64,000 nucleotides of DNA from positions 744,001 to 808,000 of the forward strand of contig OY760938.1 in the NCBI GenBank assembly GCA_963664255.1, in the 5' to 3' direction. This document shows positions 1-8,176 of the stretch, in pieces. Each line of letters begins with the position of its first letter. Within the stretch, counting starts at the first letter, position 1. The position numbers were made by a program, and so were the translations under genes. A model generated the notes under the pieces. It was not told the origin of the DNA. It was given only the letters and a program-made list of their open reading frames with translations, and made no database searches. Origin of the DNA: G963663775 sp963664255 (GTDB lineage: Bacteria; Bacillota; Clostridia; Oscillospirales; Butyricicoccaceae).

Positions 1-874
1 GGAGGTTTCGCACACGTTTTTGCACTTCGTCAAAAATTTCTTCTGAAACAATGGCTTTATGCCGTCCGCAAGCTTCAATATAAGCATCTGAACGCGGTCT
101 GCTCTTGGAAAATTCACCATTGACCACGCTTTTTTTCACCGGACGCTCACCCCATCGAATTTTTCCGGCATATACAGCATTGTGCAGAATATGGCGCACA
201 CTAAACGCCGACCACGTGCCTTTTTTCGGCGATGGAATGCCTTGTGTCACTAGATGGGACGCAATCCGCTGATACCCATTCCCATCGAGATACAGGCGAT
301 AGATTGCACACACAATGTCGGCTTCCTCCTCGTTGATTTCCAGTGTCCAGCCCTTTTCTGCCTGCAATTTGACGCGTCTATAGCCAAAAGGGGCTTGTTT
401 TGCCGCATATTTGCCCTCTTGCGCCGCAGCTTGACACCCCGCGACCATACGGCGGCGAATGGTTTTATATTCTCTTCTAGACATAAACAAGCCAAATTCA
501 AAATATTCTTCATCAAATTCATTGGCGGGGTCATAGGTTTTAAGGGGTGTCAAAATCTTGGTAGCCGAGCATAAAAACGCCCGCGAAACCAGACCTTGGT
601 CAACCGTATCCCCGCGCGCCAAGCGCTCCACCTCCACCACAAAGACGCCCTCCCAACAGCTACGCTCCACCTCCCGCAGCAGCTGCTGCATGACGGGTCG
701 GTCAGCGATGGATTCCCCGCTGACAATTTCCCGATACACCACCGCAATGGAAAGCTGCATCCGCTGGGCGGCTTCCTGCAGCATTCGTTCATGCCGCGCC
801 AAGGTTTCCCCTTCCCCATGTGCCTCCGCTTCCAAATCCGCACGAGATTTGCGTAAATATGCACAATATGGCAT
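1..874 (-). CDS. large serine recombinase (C-terminus beyond the left edge)
   Basis: Site-specific recombinase of the large serine (resolvase/invertase) family, which catalyses integration or excision of mobile DNA. I translated this frame by hand and it stays open for 291 codons to the window edge. The N-terminus reads MPYCAYLRKSRADLEAEAHG, with the Y-L-R-K-S signature whose Ser10 is the expected catalytic nucleophile. The conserved VERLARGD segment and EFDEEYFEFGLFMSRREYKT follow. Residues about 160-265 match the Recombinase domain (GYRRVKLQ, the YQRIASHL helix-turn-helix-like part, VRHILHNAVYAGKIRWG). The missing C-terminus should hold the zinc-ribbon and coiled-coil region. A GGAG ribosome site precedes the ATG. 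Such genes usually sit at one end of a prophage or conjugative element, so an att site may lie between it and the rubrerythrin gene, but I could not recognise one. Confidence 0.93.
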   Translation of the reverse strand, partial: MPYCAYLRKSRADLEAEAHGEGETLARHERMLQEAAQRMQLSIAVVYREIVSGESIADRPVMQQLLREVERSCWEGVFVVEVERLARGDTVDQGLVSRAFLCSATKILTPLKTYDPANEFDEEYFEFGLFMSRREYKTIRRRMVAGCQAAAQEGKYAAKQAPFGYRRVKLQAEKGWTLEINEEEADIVCAIYRLYLDGNGYQRIASHLVTQGIPSPKKGTWSAFSVRHILHNAVYAGKIRWGERPVKKSVVNGEFSKSRPRSDAYIEACGRHKAIVSEEIFDEVQKRVRNL

Positions 875-1015
875 ACAGGCTCCTTTCACAAAATCGCCCT
901 TCGTTTCAGAAAAACCACCTATTTTGTGATATGCCTGCCGCCATCTTGCTATGCCTGTCTGTCCTGCGTAAACGATTGCACAGCACAGCCCGTTTTGTCT
1001 TTTTCACAAAATTCC

Positions 1016-1044
1016 TTGTACTTTGCAATGATTTATGCTATACT
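1016..1044 (+). promoter_or_regulatory. promoter of the rubrerythrin gene
   Basis: TTGTAC at 1016-1021, a 17-base spacer and TATACT at 1039-1044 form a good vegetative sigma-A promoter. The leader to the start codon is about 90 bases. The rest of the 875-1139 gap shows no gene. Confidence 0.7.
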
Positions 1045-1139
1045 ATTCACAATTTATATCGGTCGTATTTATACTCTTCCATTTTTTACTACAATTCTTC
1101 GGACACTACATTTTTTTACCCAAAGGAAGGTGCTCCACT

Positions 1140-1703
1140 ATGAAAGATTTTGCCGGTTTCCAGTTGCATGGCACGCAGACAGAAAAAAACCTCAACGCAG
1201 CTTTGAGCGGCGAGGCACTTGCTCGCAGCCAATATGCGTTTTTTGCAGAACAAGCACTTGCAGAAGGGCATGAATCCATCGCAGATTTATATCGGCGCAT
1301 GGAAAGCAATGAGCTGATGCACTGCAAAATCTGGTATCAATATCTGCATGGCGGTGTCTATCCCACCATGGTGAACCTGCAAAATGCGGTGCAAAGCGAA
1401 ATGCTGGAAAGCCAGAAGCTATATCCCGATTTTGCCCGTGTGGCACGCGAAGAAGGGTTTGAAGAAATCGCGGAAATGTTCGACTCCATCGGCGCGATTG
1501 AGCATTCTCATGCAAATGTATTTTTACAGGCAATGTCCACACTCACCCAGCACAATGCTGGCATTACCCACGTGCCCGACACCATGCCAAAGGACGAATA
1601 TCGCTGTATGTTCTGCGGTGCTACATTTGCGTATGTGCCAGAGTATTGTCCGGTTTGTGATGCCATGGATGCCTTTGAATTGGTCAACGATTTTATCTAT
1701 TAA
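1140..1703 (+). CDS. rubrerythrin
   Basis: Non-haem diiron protein that reduces hydrogen peroxide in anaerobes, using electrons from rubredoxin or NAD(P)H systems in the cytoplasm. It has 187 residues. The first 140 or so form a ferritin-like four-helix bundle with the expected ligand motifs: GEALARSQ, the E-x-x-H in ESNELMHC, SEMLES and AIEHSHAN. The C-terminus is a rubredoxin-like domain with two CxxC pairs (CMFCGA and CPVCDA). The start is the ATG after AAGGAAGG; an in-frame extension upstream lacks a ribosome site. It is monocistronic, with its own promoter and a terminator directly downstream. It is the normal family length and the assignment is secure. Confidence 0.95.
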   Translation: MKDFAGFQLHGTQTEKNLNAALSGEALARSQYAFFAEQALAEGHESIADLYRRMESNELMHCKIWYQYLHGGVYPTMVNLQNAVQSEMLESQKLYPDFARVAREEGFEEIAEMFDSIGAIEHSHANVFLQAMSTLTQHNAGITHVPDTMPKDEYRCMFCGATFAYVPEYCPVCDAMDAFELVNDFIY

Positions 1704-1714
1704 AACATTAACAT

Positions 1715-1758
1715 AAAAAAAGACAGCCGCCTGCTTTGTTTGGCAGCTGTCTTTTTTT
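1715..1758. terminator. bidirectional terminator between rubrerythrin and asp23-like genes
   Basis: Inverted repeat AAAAAAAGACAGC / GCTGTCTTTTTTT with A/T runs on both sides, between convergent genes. Confidence 0.88.
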
Positions 1759-1764
1759 GTGCAA

Positions 1765-2142
1765 TCAATCTGCAATTTCGGCTTCGTCCCCTGCTGACGC
1801 TTGCGGAAAAACGATGCCTTGCACATGGATGTCAACCGATTCCACGTGCATTCCTGTCATGGACTGCACCGCCGTTCGCACTGCCTCCTGCACATTTTTA
1901 GCAACCTCTGGCACTGTAAACCCATATTCCACAAGCAATGACAGCGCAACGGAAACGCGATTTCCATAAAATTGAATCTCAACCTCTTTGGCGAATGGAG
2001 TTTTTCCAAACAGCTTTTGCGTCATGCCGCTTGCACCCTGCACCTCGGTCGCCGCTATTTTTGCAATGGATGCAATCACATCCTCCGCAATTTTCACCGT
2101 CCCCTGCTCACCTGCAACATTCTGATACTGCGCCTTGGTCAT
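1765..2142 (-). CDS. Asp23/Gls24 family envelope stress protein
   Basis: Small Asp23/Gls24 (DUF322) family protein of 125 residues. The family is linked to envelope stress and, in staphylococci, to a membrane-anchored cytoplasmic scaffold. The sequence shows the typical N-terminal GTVKIAEDVIASIAKIAATEVQG block and the C-terminal VPEVAKNVQEAVRTAVQSMTG block with a VESVDIHVQGI strand. The start is the ATG before TKAQYQN, after GGCGGGGA; upstream in-frame codons have no ribosome site. It stands alone, convergent to rubrerythrin. The exact role is unknown. Confidence 0.88.
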   Translation of the reverse strand: MTKAQYQNVAGEQGTVKIAEDVIASIAKIAATEVQGASGMTQKLFGKTPFAKEVEIQFYGNRVSVALSLLVEYGFTVPEVAKNVQEAVRTAVQSMTGMHVESVDIHVQGIVFPQASAGDEAEIAD

Positions 2143-2204
2143 GTCTATCCCCGCCTTTCGCATTATTCGCCGCTTCCATTGGAACATATTCTACTGATTC
2201 TTTC

Positions 2205-2213
2205 AGTATAACA
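2205..2213 (-). promoter_or_regulatory. extended -10 promoter element of the asp23-like gene
   Basis: On the minus strand TGTTATACT forms an extended -10 (TGnTATACT) about 60 bases before the start codon. No good -35 box is visible. Confidence 0.45.
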
Positions 2214-2443
2214 CAGCGCTTTGCAAAAGGAAAGGCGGATTAGCCTAACACATTGCAATGAAAACATCAATTTGTTTCATAAAAAACACCCCAGTTTACT
2301 GAATTACCAATTATAAAAGGCACACAATAAACTGAGATGTTCGTTGGATTTTTCTAAAAAAGTTGGTTGGGTTGTCTTTTTCGTAACAAGTCCAATTAAT
2401 TCTGATTTTTCACGAAATTTTTTGTCTTAATAATCGAAGACTA
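2214..2443. other. intergenic stretch with no recognisable gene
   Basis: A+T-rich gap downstream of spo0A. The only structure seen is a 7-base inverted repeat, CAGTTTA (2291-2297) and TAAACTG (2327-2333), 29 bases apart. It has no clear T-run, so a terminator for spo0A is not convincing. Confidence 0.6.
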
Positions 2444-3217
2444 TTATCCGCTTTTCTTCATTTGCAGGCGTAAACCATCGGCAATCATCGAAATGAATTC
2501 GCTATTGGTGGGTTTGCCCTTGGTGTTGGAAACGGTATAGCCGAAATAGCTTTGCAGGGTTTCCAAATCGCCTCTGTCCCATGCCACCTCAATGGCGTGG
2601 CGAATGGCACGCTCCACGCGGGAAGAGGTCGTGTGATATTGCTTTGCGATGGATGGATAGAGAATTTTGGTGATGGAGCCAACGGCACGCATGTCGCCGA
2701 CAGACATGATGATGGCATCGCGCAGATAATGATAGCCTTTGATATGCGCAGGCACACCGATTTGGTGAATGACATTGGTAACCTTGACTTCCAAGTCCAA
2801 CGCACTGTCGATTTTATGGTTCATCCCCGCACTCGGACTTGTGCGCAGCGCACCCCACTGCACAATGCGCTGCGCTAAGGCATTCACATCCAATGGCTTG
2901 CACATGAAATAATCAACACCAAGAGAGCTGCATTCCGCCATTGTCTGCATACTGGCAAATGCTGAGAGCACCATCACACCGGCAGAGATGGACTCTTCCT
3001 GTGCTTTTTTTACGACAGATAATCCATCCAATTCCGGTAATACTAAATCAATGATGATTAAATCAGGCACGAGCTCCCGAATCAGTTCTTGTGCTCGTTT
3101 GCCGTCATTTGCAATGCCAATGACTTCTACTTCGTTTGTCTGCTCCAAAACCGTCTGTAGCGCATAGCAGAAATCAATTTCGGTATCAGCAATTAAAACG
3201 CGGATGCTAGCTTCCAT
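2444..3217 (-). CDS. spo0A: Spo0A, master regulator of sporulation
   Basis: Response regulator that, when phosphorylated by the phosphorelay, binds 0A boxes and starts sporulation. The receiver domain (about 1-120) keeps the acidic pocket and the phosphoacceptor Asp in LIIIDLVLPELDG. The C-terminal Spo0A DNA-binding domain (about 145-255) shows the diagnostic GYHYLRDAI, LYPSIAKQY and SRVERAIRHAIEVAWDRGD motifs. The length is 257 residues, usual for the family. The start is the ATG following GGAAGGAAA; the frame is open upstream but lacks a second site. It lies just downstream of spoIVB in the same direction, the arrangement conserved across spore-forming Bacillota. Confidence 0.97.
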   Translation of the reverse strand: MEASIRVLIADTEIDFCYALQTVLEQTNEVEVIGIANDGKRAQELIRELVPDLIIIDLVLPELDGLSVVKKAQEESISAGVMVLSAFASMQTMAECSSLGVDYFMCKPLDVNALAQRIVQWGALRTSPSAGMNHKIDSALDLEVKVTNVIHQIGVPAHIKGYHYLRDAIIMSVGDMRAVGSITKILYPSIAKQYHTTSSRVERAIRHAIEVAWDRGDLETLQSYFGYTVSNTKGKPTNSEFISMIADGLRLQMKKSG

Positions 3218-3372
3218 AATGTTTTCACTTTCCTTCCAACACAGTTGTGAAATATATTTTAATGACCTTTTTAAACTACCATAATCTGCCTTGCTCCGCA
3301 AGGGGGATTTTGGCGAAAAAAAATTTTATTTTTCTGAATTTGCAAAACCGTTTATTCTTTCATCGCTTTGCA

Positions 3373-3394
3373 TAAAAAACGAAAGAATTTTCGT
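3373..3394 (-). terminator. weak terminator after spoIVB
   Basis: On the minus strand ACGAAA-ATTC-TTTCGT is followed by TTTTTTA. The stem is only 6 bp, so spoIVB read-through into spo0A is possible. Confidence 0.5.
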
Positions 3395-3401
3395 GTATAT
3401 T

Positions 3402-4427
3402 TTAAGATGCTTTCATTTCTTGGTACATTCTTTCGGAAAAGATACCATAGCCCTTGGTGGGGTCATTCACTAAAACATGGGTGACTGCACCAATTAATTT
3501 GCCGTTTTGCAAAATCGGGCTGCCACTCATGCCTTGCACAATGCCGCCTGTTTGGTTTAATAATTTTTCATCAGTCACTTCTAGCATCATACCGCGACCG
3601 GCTTCATCCGTTTCATCAAAAAGCTTCGTAATCTCCACTGAATAAAGCTGGGTGCTTTTGCCGCTGACATTGCTTAAAATTTGCGCAGAACCCAGCTGCA
3701 CCTCATCCATGGTAACCAGCGGAAAGGTCTTTAGGTCTTGCGAATACCGCGTGTCCTGCATCACGCCAAAGACACCGGATGCCGTATTTTGGGTCAGCTT
3801 ACCTGCGTTTTCAAACAGGTTAAATTCTCCTTGCAGTTCACCCGGCTGTCCGGCTGCACCTTTCAGCACATTGGTGATGTTGGCTTCCATGATATTGCCA
3901 GTGGCAAGCGGCAGCAGCACATTGGTTTCCGCATCGCAAATGCCATGCCCTAAAGACGCAAATTCGTTGGTCTGCGGGTCAATAAACGTAATGGTGCCGA
4001 TGCCTGCAATGCTGTCGCGCACCATCACCCCGAGCCTCGGAATGCCTGTGACATCTGTTGCGGTCTGCACGGTCAAGGTCGAGGTGCTGCCCCCGCGCTT
4101 CACAGATAGGTGAACCACACCCGTTTTGGTTTTTTCTATGGTCTGCTGCAGTGTTTCATTGGAATCAATCGCAATATCATCTGCCGTTAGGATGACATCA
4201 CCCACCTGCAGCCCTGCTGACTGTGCTGGATACACCTCTCCCTCACCCGTCTGCACCCCGATGATGTTAATGACCATCACCCCTTCTGACGTCATGCGGA
4301 TGCCAACCGCGCGCCCTACAGGTGTCACACGAGCGATTTCCACTGCCCTTGCCTGCCAGCCCATGCCCGTCAATAGCATCAACGCCGCAATAAAATGTTT
4401 GTATTTTCCATTTTTATAAGATTGCAC
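3402..4427 (-). CDS. spoIVB: SpoIVB, sporulation signalling serine peptidase (family S55)
   Basis: Secreted peptidase made in the forespore. In the sigma-K checkpoint it crosses to the intermembrane space and triggers SpoIVFB-mediated processing. The sequence has an N-terminal hydrophobic segment (about residues 10-27), a PDZ domain (about 45-120, GLQVGDVILTADD) and the S55 peptidase domain (about 130-341). The catalytic His lies in SLGHGI and the Ser in GMSGSP. It has 341 residues. The start is GTG at 4427, seven bases after GGGAGG. It lies immediately upstream of spo0A, as in Bacillus and Clostridium. Confidence 0.96.
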   Translation of the reverse strand: MQSYKNGKYKHFIAALMLLTGMGWQARAVEIARVTPVGRAVGIRMTSEGVMVINIIGVQTGEGEVYPAQSAGLQVGDVILTADDIAIDSNETLQQTIEKTKTGVVHLSVKRGGSTSTLTVQTATDVTGIPRLGVMVRDSIAGIGTITFIDPQTNEFASLGHGICDAETNVLLPLATGNIMEANITNVLKGAAGQPGELQGEFNLFENAGKLTQNTASGVFGVMQDTRYSQDLKTFPLVTMDEVQLGSAQILSNVSGKSTQLYSVEITKLFDETDEAGRGMMLEVTDEKLLNQTGGIVQGMSGSPILQNGKLIGAVTHVLVNDPTKGYGIFSERMYQEMKAS

Positions 4428-4539
4428 GTTCTCACCTCCCGCTTATACTATGCCACCGTAACACAGAATCTATCGCGGAAAGTGTTTGATGATATGGCGA
4501 AGATTTGGACAGCATTCTGCGCGATGCAAAAAAGTGCAG

Positions 4540-4568
4540 TTGCCAGATGGATATACTTGCAGTATACT
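4540..4568 (+). promoter_or_regulatory. promoter of the SLOG-type gene
   Basis: TTGCCA (4540-4545), a 17-base spacer and TATACT (4563-4568). The gap 4428-4661 otherwise shows no gene. Confidence 0.65.
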
Positions 4569-4661
4569 ATAATTGTATCAAATACGCAACAACTACAGGA
4601 ATTTTCGGGGTGTATTTCCATGTTTTTGTGTGTATTATAAAGCGAAAGAGAGGGGATATGT

Positions 4662-5003
4662 TTGCGGATTGCAATTATTGGTTCACGGTCTGTAGCACAC
4701 TCGTGTTACCAAGCGTTGTGTGCAACCGTGCCGATTGGTGCCAGCCAGATTATTTCAGGCGGTGCGCAGGGCGCGGATGCCTTGGCGGCAAAATATGCAC
4801 AAGAGCATCGGCTTCCACTGCATGAAATTCGTCCAGATTATGAAAAATACGGAAAAGCTGCGCCGCTCAAGCGCAATCTAGAAATCATCGCGCAGGCAGA
4901 TTATGTGCTCGCCCTGTGGGACGGTGTATCACGCGGCACAGCGCAAGTGATTGCGGAATGTGCTATGCAGTTAAAGCCGATTCGTGTTATGATGTGTAAA
5001 TAG
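4662..5003 (+). CDS. small SLOG/DUF2493-type nucleotide-binding protein
   Basis: A 113-residue single-domain protein with a Rossmann-like SLOG fold, the superfamily of DprA, LOG and YspA. It begins IAIIGSRSVAHS and has the glycine-rich loop ISGGAQGADALAAKYA. A later segment reads LKRNLEIIAQADYVLALWDG-SRGT, typical of DUF2493 proteins thought to bind nucleotide-derived ligands. The start is probably TTG at 4662, six bases after GAGAGGGG; the ATG at 4658 is in another frame that reads poorly against the family. It is monocistronic with its own promoter and a strong terminator. The substrate is unknown. Confidence 0.8.
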   Translation: MRIAIIGSRSVAHSCYQALCATVPIGASQIISGGAQGADALAAKYAQEHRLPLHEIRPDYEKYGKAAPLKRNLEIIAQADYVLALWDGVSRGTAQVIAECAMQLKPIRVMMCK

Positions 5004-5040
5004 AGCGAGTTTTATGCGAAAAAACAAAAACTTTACATAC

Positions 5041-5084
5041 AAAACTCCCTTATGCGTCAATAAATACGCACAAGGGAGTTTTTT
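5041..5084. terminator. bidirectional terminator
   Basis: AAAACTCCCTT plus ATGCGT pairs with ACGCA plus CAAGGGAGTTTT, followed by a T-run. It lies between the SLOG gene and the convergent M23 peptidase gene. Confidence 0.9.
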
Positions 5085-5105
5085 CATCATCGCACAAAAA
5101 AACGG

Positions 5106-6758
5106 TTACGATACATAATTTGCAGGATTTACATTTTCGTTATCAATCAAAACCTCAAAATGGCAATGCGGTCCCGTGGAAGTGCCGGTGTTGCCGGAAT
5201 AGGCAATCGCCTGCCCTTGCTGCACAATATCACCCACCTGCACAAGCAGCTTGGAATTGTGCGCATACAGCGTTTTCATGCCATTGCCGTGGTCCAAAAT
5301 AATATAATATCCATAGCCATTGTTGGAATATTTCGACAAAATGACCTTTCCGCTGTCTGCGGCGTGCACCGTGGTGCCTGTGGATGCCCCATAATCGATG
5401 CCCTTGTGCATTCGTCCCCAACGCATTTTATACCCCGAGGTGATGACTCCGCCGGAGATGGGCGAAATCAAATGACCCGAGCCGATACCGCTTGGTTTTG
5501 TGCCAATATCGACGATTTCGTCGGTCGCATCGGACAAGACGGTGCGGCTTAAAATGGTGCGGTCGGTTTCAACCCCATTGATGCTGGTGATTTCTGCGGA
5601 AACAGAGGCTTGCCCAGGGGTGCCGCTCTGAATGGTTTGCTGCGTGTTTTCTGCCAGCTGTGCATTTTCTTGGCGAATGGTTTCAAACGGAATTTTTTCC
5701 GTGTAATCCACCGTTTTTTTGACCTCCACCGAAAGGAGCGGTGCAGAAGGCGCCAGCACCACTTTGGTACCGGGTGCCATGCTTTCCGGCACAACAGAAG
5801 GATTGCGCTCCAACAGCGTTTGGGTTGCCAAATTGTGCTCGCGTGCAATGGAGCTTAAGGTGTCGGTTTCCCCCACGACATAGGTTTGTTCCGGCACAAC
5901 GGTGGTCGTCAGCTTTTGATACAGCTCCTGCTGGGTTTGCAGAAGAGAAATGGGCGCTTGCATGGAGCTGACCGAAACCTCTTGCAGAAAGCGTGTTTGT
6001 GCTGTGCTGTCGCCGTTTGTGTATTGGGCTTCGATGCGATGCAGCACCGCTTGGATGTCTTCCGCCGTGGCACAAGCACCCCAAATGGCATTGTCGATTT
6101 TCACAACCGAAAGCGTGGTCAAGGACTGCACCTCGTCTGTGATTTTGGCGGACAGGGTGTCCGATGTCATGAAGCGGTCCTGCGGCAGCAGCGTGACATG
6201 ATAGGAAACATCCGCCGTCAGGGTATAGGGTGCACCCATAGCTTCCGAAGCCGAACGCTCAATTTGCGCGCAAGCGGTGGCAATGTCGTCTTTATTCTGT
6301 GCATAGCCAAGCATTTTGCCATCTACCATGACGGTAACGCCAAAGCGCATGGTATACACCATGGGAAGCACCAAAAACAGCGTGGTGAATAGTGCCATTG
6401 ATTGCAGTCGGCTTGCACGTATCTGGTCAGAAAGCCGCCGTACCGCGTTGTGATGTTTTTCGAGATAGTGCTCATAAAAATGATGCCATTTCGCAGAAAG
6501 GCTATGTACTACCCCAACCAGCCGCAGCGCAAGCAACGAAATCAGCAGCACAAGCGGGGAAAGGAGCGCAGCGGCGAAACTGCCCATGCCAGAAAAACGT
6601 TTGGACCCTGAAACCGCTTCTGTGGATGCTGCTGCAGCGGCAGGCGGCAATGCAGGTGCTTGCTGCGGCACACCGGAATTCTTGGCAGCCGTCGTTTTCG
6701 CCATCGCGGCGCGCGTGGCAGCTGCTCGCTTTTTCCGTGATTGTTTTTTCATAGTCAT
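5106..6758 (-). CDS. membrane-anchored M23 peptidase with LysM and G5 domains
   Basis: Cell-wall metallopeptidase-like protein of about 550 residues. The N-terminus is basic and Ala-rich. Two hydrophobic stretches follow (about 45-70, LLSPLVLLISLLALRL; about 110-135, LFTTLFLVLPMVYT). The extracellular part holds a LysM domain (about 291-335, VGETDTLSSIAREH), a G5 domain (about 338-416) and a C-terminal peptidase_M23 domain (about 426-549). The M23 domain has the zinc-binding HKGIDYG and HCHFE motifs. The start is taken as the ATG in MTMKKQSRKK; an upstream TTG in frame is less likely. The domain set resembles sporulation and wall-remodelling peptidases, but the substrate bond and timing cannot be read from the sequence. 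Confidence 0.92.
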   Translation of the reverse strand: MTMKKQSRKKRAAATRAAMAKTTAAKNSGVPQQAPALPPAAAAASTEAVSGSKRFSGMGSFAAALLSPLVLLISLLALRLVGVVHSLSAKWHHFYEHYLEKHHNAVRRLSDQIRASRLQSMALFTTLFLVLPMVYTMRFGVTVMVDGKMLGYAQNKDDIATACAQIERSASEAMGAPYTLTADVSYHVTLLPQDRFMTSDTLSAKITDEVQSLTTLSVVKIDNAIWGACATAEDIQAVLHRIEAQYTNGDSTAQTRFLQEVSVSSMQAPISLLQTQQELYQKLTTTVVPEQTYVVGETDTLSSIAREHNLATQTLLERNPSVVPESMAPGTKVVLAPSAPLLSVEVKKTVDYTEKIPFETIRQENAQLAENTQQTIQSGTPGQASVSAEITSINGVETDRTILSRTVLSDATDEIVDIGTKPSGIGSGHLISPISGGVITSGYKMRWGRMHKGIDYGASTGTTVHAADSGKVILSKYSNNGYGYYIILDHGNGMKTLYAHNSKLLVQVGDIVQQGQAIAYSGNTGTSTGPHCHFEVLIDNENVNPANYVS

Positions 6759-6851
6759 CGCTTCGGATATGCTCCAGAAAGAACAAACCCGAATGCTCCC
6801 CTCCAAATCTTGATGGTTTAAAAGTTACAATTCAGTAACGAAGTTAGTGTA

Positions 6852-6880
6852 ATGATACTACCCACCAAGCACTTTGTCAA
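6852..6880 (-). promoter_or_regulatory. promoter of the M23 peptidase gene
   Basis: Minus strand TTGACA, 17-base spacer, TATCAT. A small palindrome, GTTAC-AATTCA-GTAAC (6824-6839), lies just downstream near the transcript start and could be an operator. Confidence 0.75.
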
Positions 6881-6889
6881 GTAAATATC

Positions 6890-7801
6890 TTATTTCAGCG
6901 GCAAACCATTGTAATCCAGCTGAAAAAACAGCGGACTCATGGAAGTGCCCTTGTAATAGCAGTTATACGCGGCACGCTGCAGCGCAAGTGCCGCGGGAAT
7001 CGCCCCTTCAAACAGGTCAAAAAAGCTGTCTGTTCGCTCTACCGTTGGCATGGTTGCCTTGTGCCAAACGCGATGCGATTGGTTGGCGCAATCCATCGTA
7101 ATCGGCTCGGTCGGACGCATCATGGTGGTCAGCAAGCCCGGTTTTCCAAACAAACGTTCCAACGAAGCAATCTGTGTACGCGCGGCTTCTGAGCCGGCAT
7201 GCAGCAGTGTATGCACCGTGCGCATGGTGCGCATTGCGGCCTCTACCCGCGCAGTCGAAGTGGGGATAGCGTAGACTTGTCCCCCCACATGGGACAGCAA
7301 ATCCCCAATCATATGTGCGATTTTCGTCTGTGGATTGAGCAGACGAAACGATTCAAAGCTCTCCTGCTCTGAGGAAATATACCGTTCAATGACGGCAACG
7401 TCCAGATATGCCTCACACAGTCGATGACATCCATCGGTATCATATTCAAACCTTGGCAGCATTAAGGTTTGTATGGTATCCTGCACATATGGATGGATGC
7501 GGCGATCCAGACAATAATGCGTGCAAAACCCCAAAATATACGAAAGTGCAGATGGGTTTTTCAGATATGCAGCTAGGTGAATCATTGCAGAAAAGGTTTC
7601 TGCAATCAGTTCATGGTGCATGTGGTGTCCCAGCAGTGCGGTGCGGCTGCCAAACGGTGCGTTGTGATAAAATAAAATATCCGGGCCCTGTGCACCCCAC
7701 CGATAGGCGAGTGGGGAAACAGAGGCTGCATGTGCTAAATCGGTTTCTGCGCTTTGCTCCACCATAGCGGCAAAATGATGGTGTGCAACCAGTGACGGCA
7801 T
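6890..7801 (-). CDS. zinc-dependent phospholipase C-like protein
   Basis: A 303-residue protein of the zinc-dependent phospholipase C / S1-P1 nuclease-like fold. It is rich in the His/Asp zinc-ligand motifs of that fold: VAHHHFAAMV at the N-terminus, GAQGPDILFYHN, LGHHMHHE and GFCTHYCLDRRIHPY. No signal peptide is visible, so, unlike the secreted toxins, it is probably cytoplasmic. Many Clostridia encode such proteins with no known substrate. The start is the ATG eight bases after GAGGGGG. It lies downstream of ychF's divergent promoter region and reads away from it. Confidence 0.85.
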   Translation of the reverse strand: MPSLVAHHHFAAMVEQSAETDLAHAASVSPLAYRWGAQGPDILFYHNAPFGSRTALLGHHMHHELIAETFSAMIHLAAYLKNPSALSYILGFCTHYCLDRRIHPYVQDTIQTLMLPRFEYDTDGCHRLCEAYLDVAVIERYISSEQESFESFRLLNPQTKIAHMIGDLLSHVGGQVYAIPTSTARVEAAMRTMRTVHTLLHAGSEAARTQIASLERLFGKPGLLTTMMRPTEPITMDCANQSHRVWHKATMPTVERTDSFFDLFEGAIPAALALQRAAYNCYYKGTSMSPLFFQLDYNGLPLK

Positions 7802-7922
7802 AGAAAGAACCCCCTCAAAACGTTGCCGAAGTGCGTTTTCAGTCCGTATCCGGCTGCATCGCGCGGCAAGCTGCTTTTTTTAATGACACTTTGAATTCCT
7901 GATACAATTATACAGTTGATTC

Positions 7923-7951
7923 TTGCAAAAATCCAGAAAAAACGCTATACT
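7923..7951 (+). promoter_or_regulatory. promoter of the small-ORF/ychF transcript
   Basis: TTGCAA (7923-7928), 17-base spacer, TATACT (7946-7951). The predicted leader to ychF is about 220 bases. It starts with an inverted repeat AGTTCTG / CAGAACT and then holds a 47-codon ORF. Confidence 0.7.
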
Positions 7952-8016
7952 ATTCAAAGAGTTCTGCAAAGAGCCATCATTTTTATACAGAACTTTTGCT
8001 TATAAGAGCAATCTAC

Positions 8017-8160
8017 ATGCTGGAGTATGCAGCAAAACGATGTAAAAAATGCGTCTGGGGAGATGCCGCACCATGCTATATCAAGCGGTTTGGTTCACTT
8101 CGTGCAAATTTCGTGCAGCGGGCAGATGCTGCATCATCCCAGAAAGAGTTTGCAATATAA
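8017..8160 (+). CDS. possible Cys-rich small protein (47 residues) ahead of ychF
   Basis: An ATG-started frame of 47 codons plus TAA lies between the ychF promoter and the ychF ribosome site, and ends just before TTGGAGG. The peptide begins MLEYAAKRCKKCVWGDAAPC, giving a Cys pattern C-x2-C-x7-C with a Trp between, then a basic/aromatic YIKRFG segment and an Ala/Ser-rich tail. A modest ribosome site (TAAGAG) precedes the ATG by eight bases. The CxxC...C arrangement suggests metal binding or redox chemistry, but I recognise no family with certainty. It could also be a chance ORF in a long leader. Confidence 0.42.
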   Translation: MLEYAAKRCKKCVWGDAAPCYIKRFGSLRANFVQRADAASSQKEFAI

Positions 8161-8176
8161 TTGGAGGAAAAACATC

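Noticed and set aside
250..864. short open frames on both strands inside the recombinase gene
   Set aside because: The recombinase frame is continuous from 874 to the edge and carries all family motifs; the others are shadows.
8027..8176. N-terminal extension of YchF by 50 codons
   Set aside because: The ATG at 8177 has TTGGAGG and matches the conserved family N-terminus; the extension has no YchF homology.
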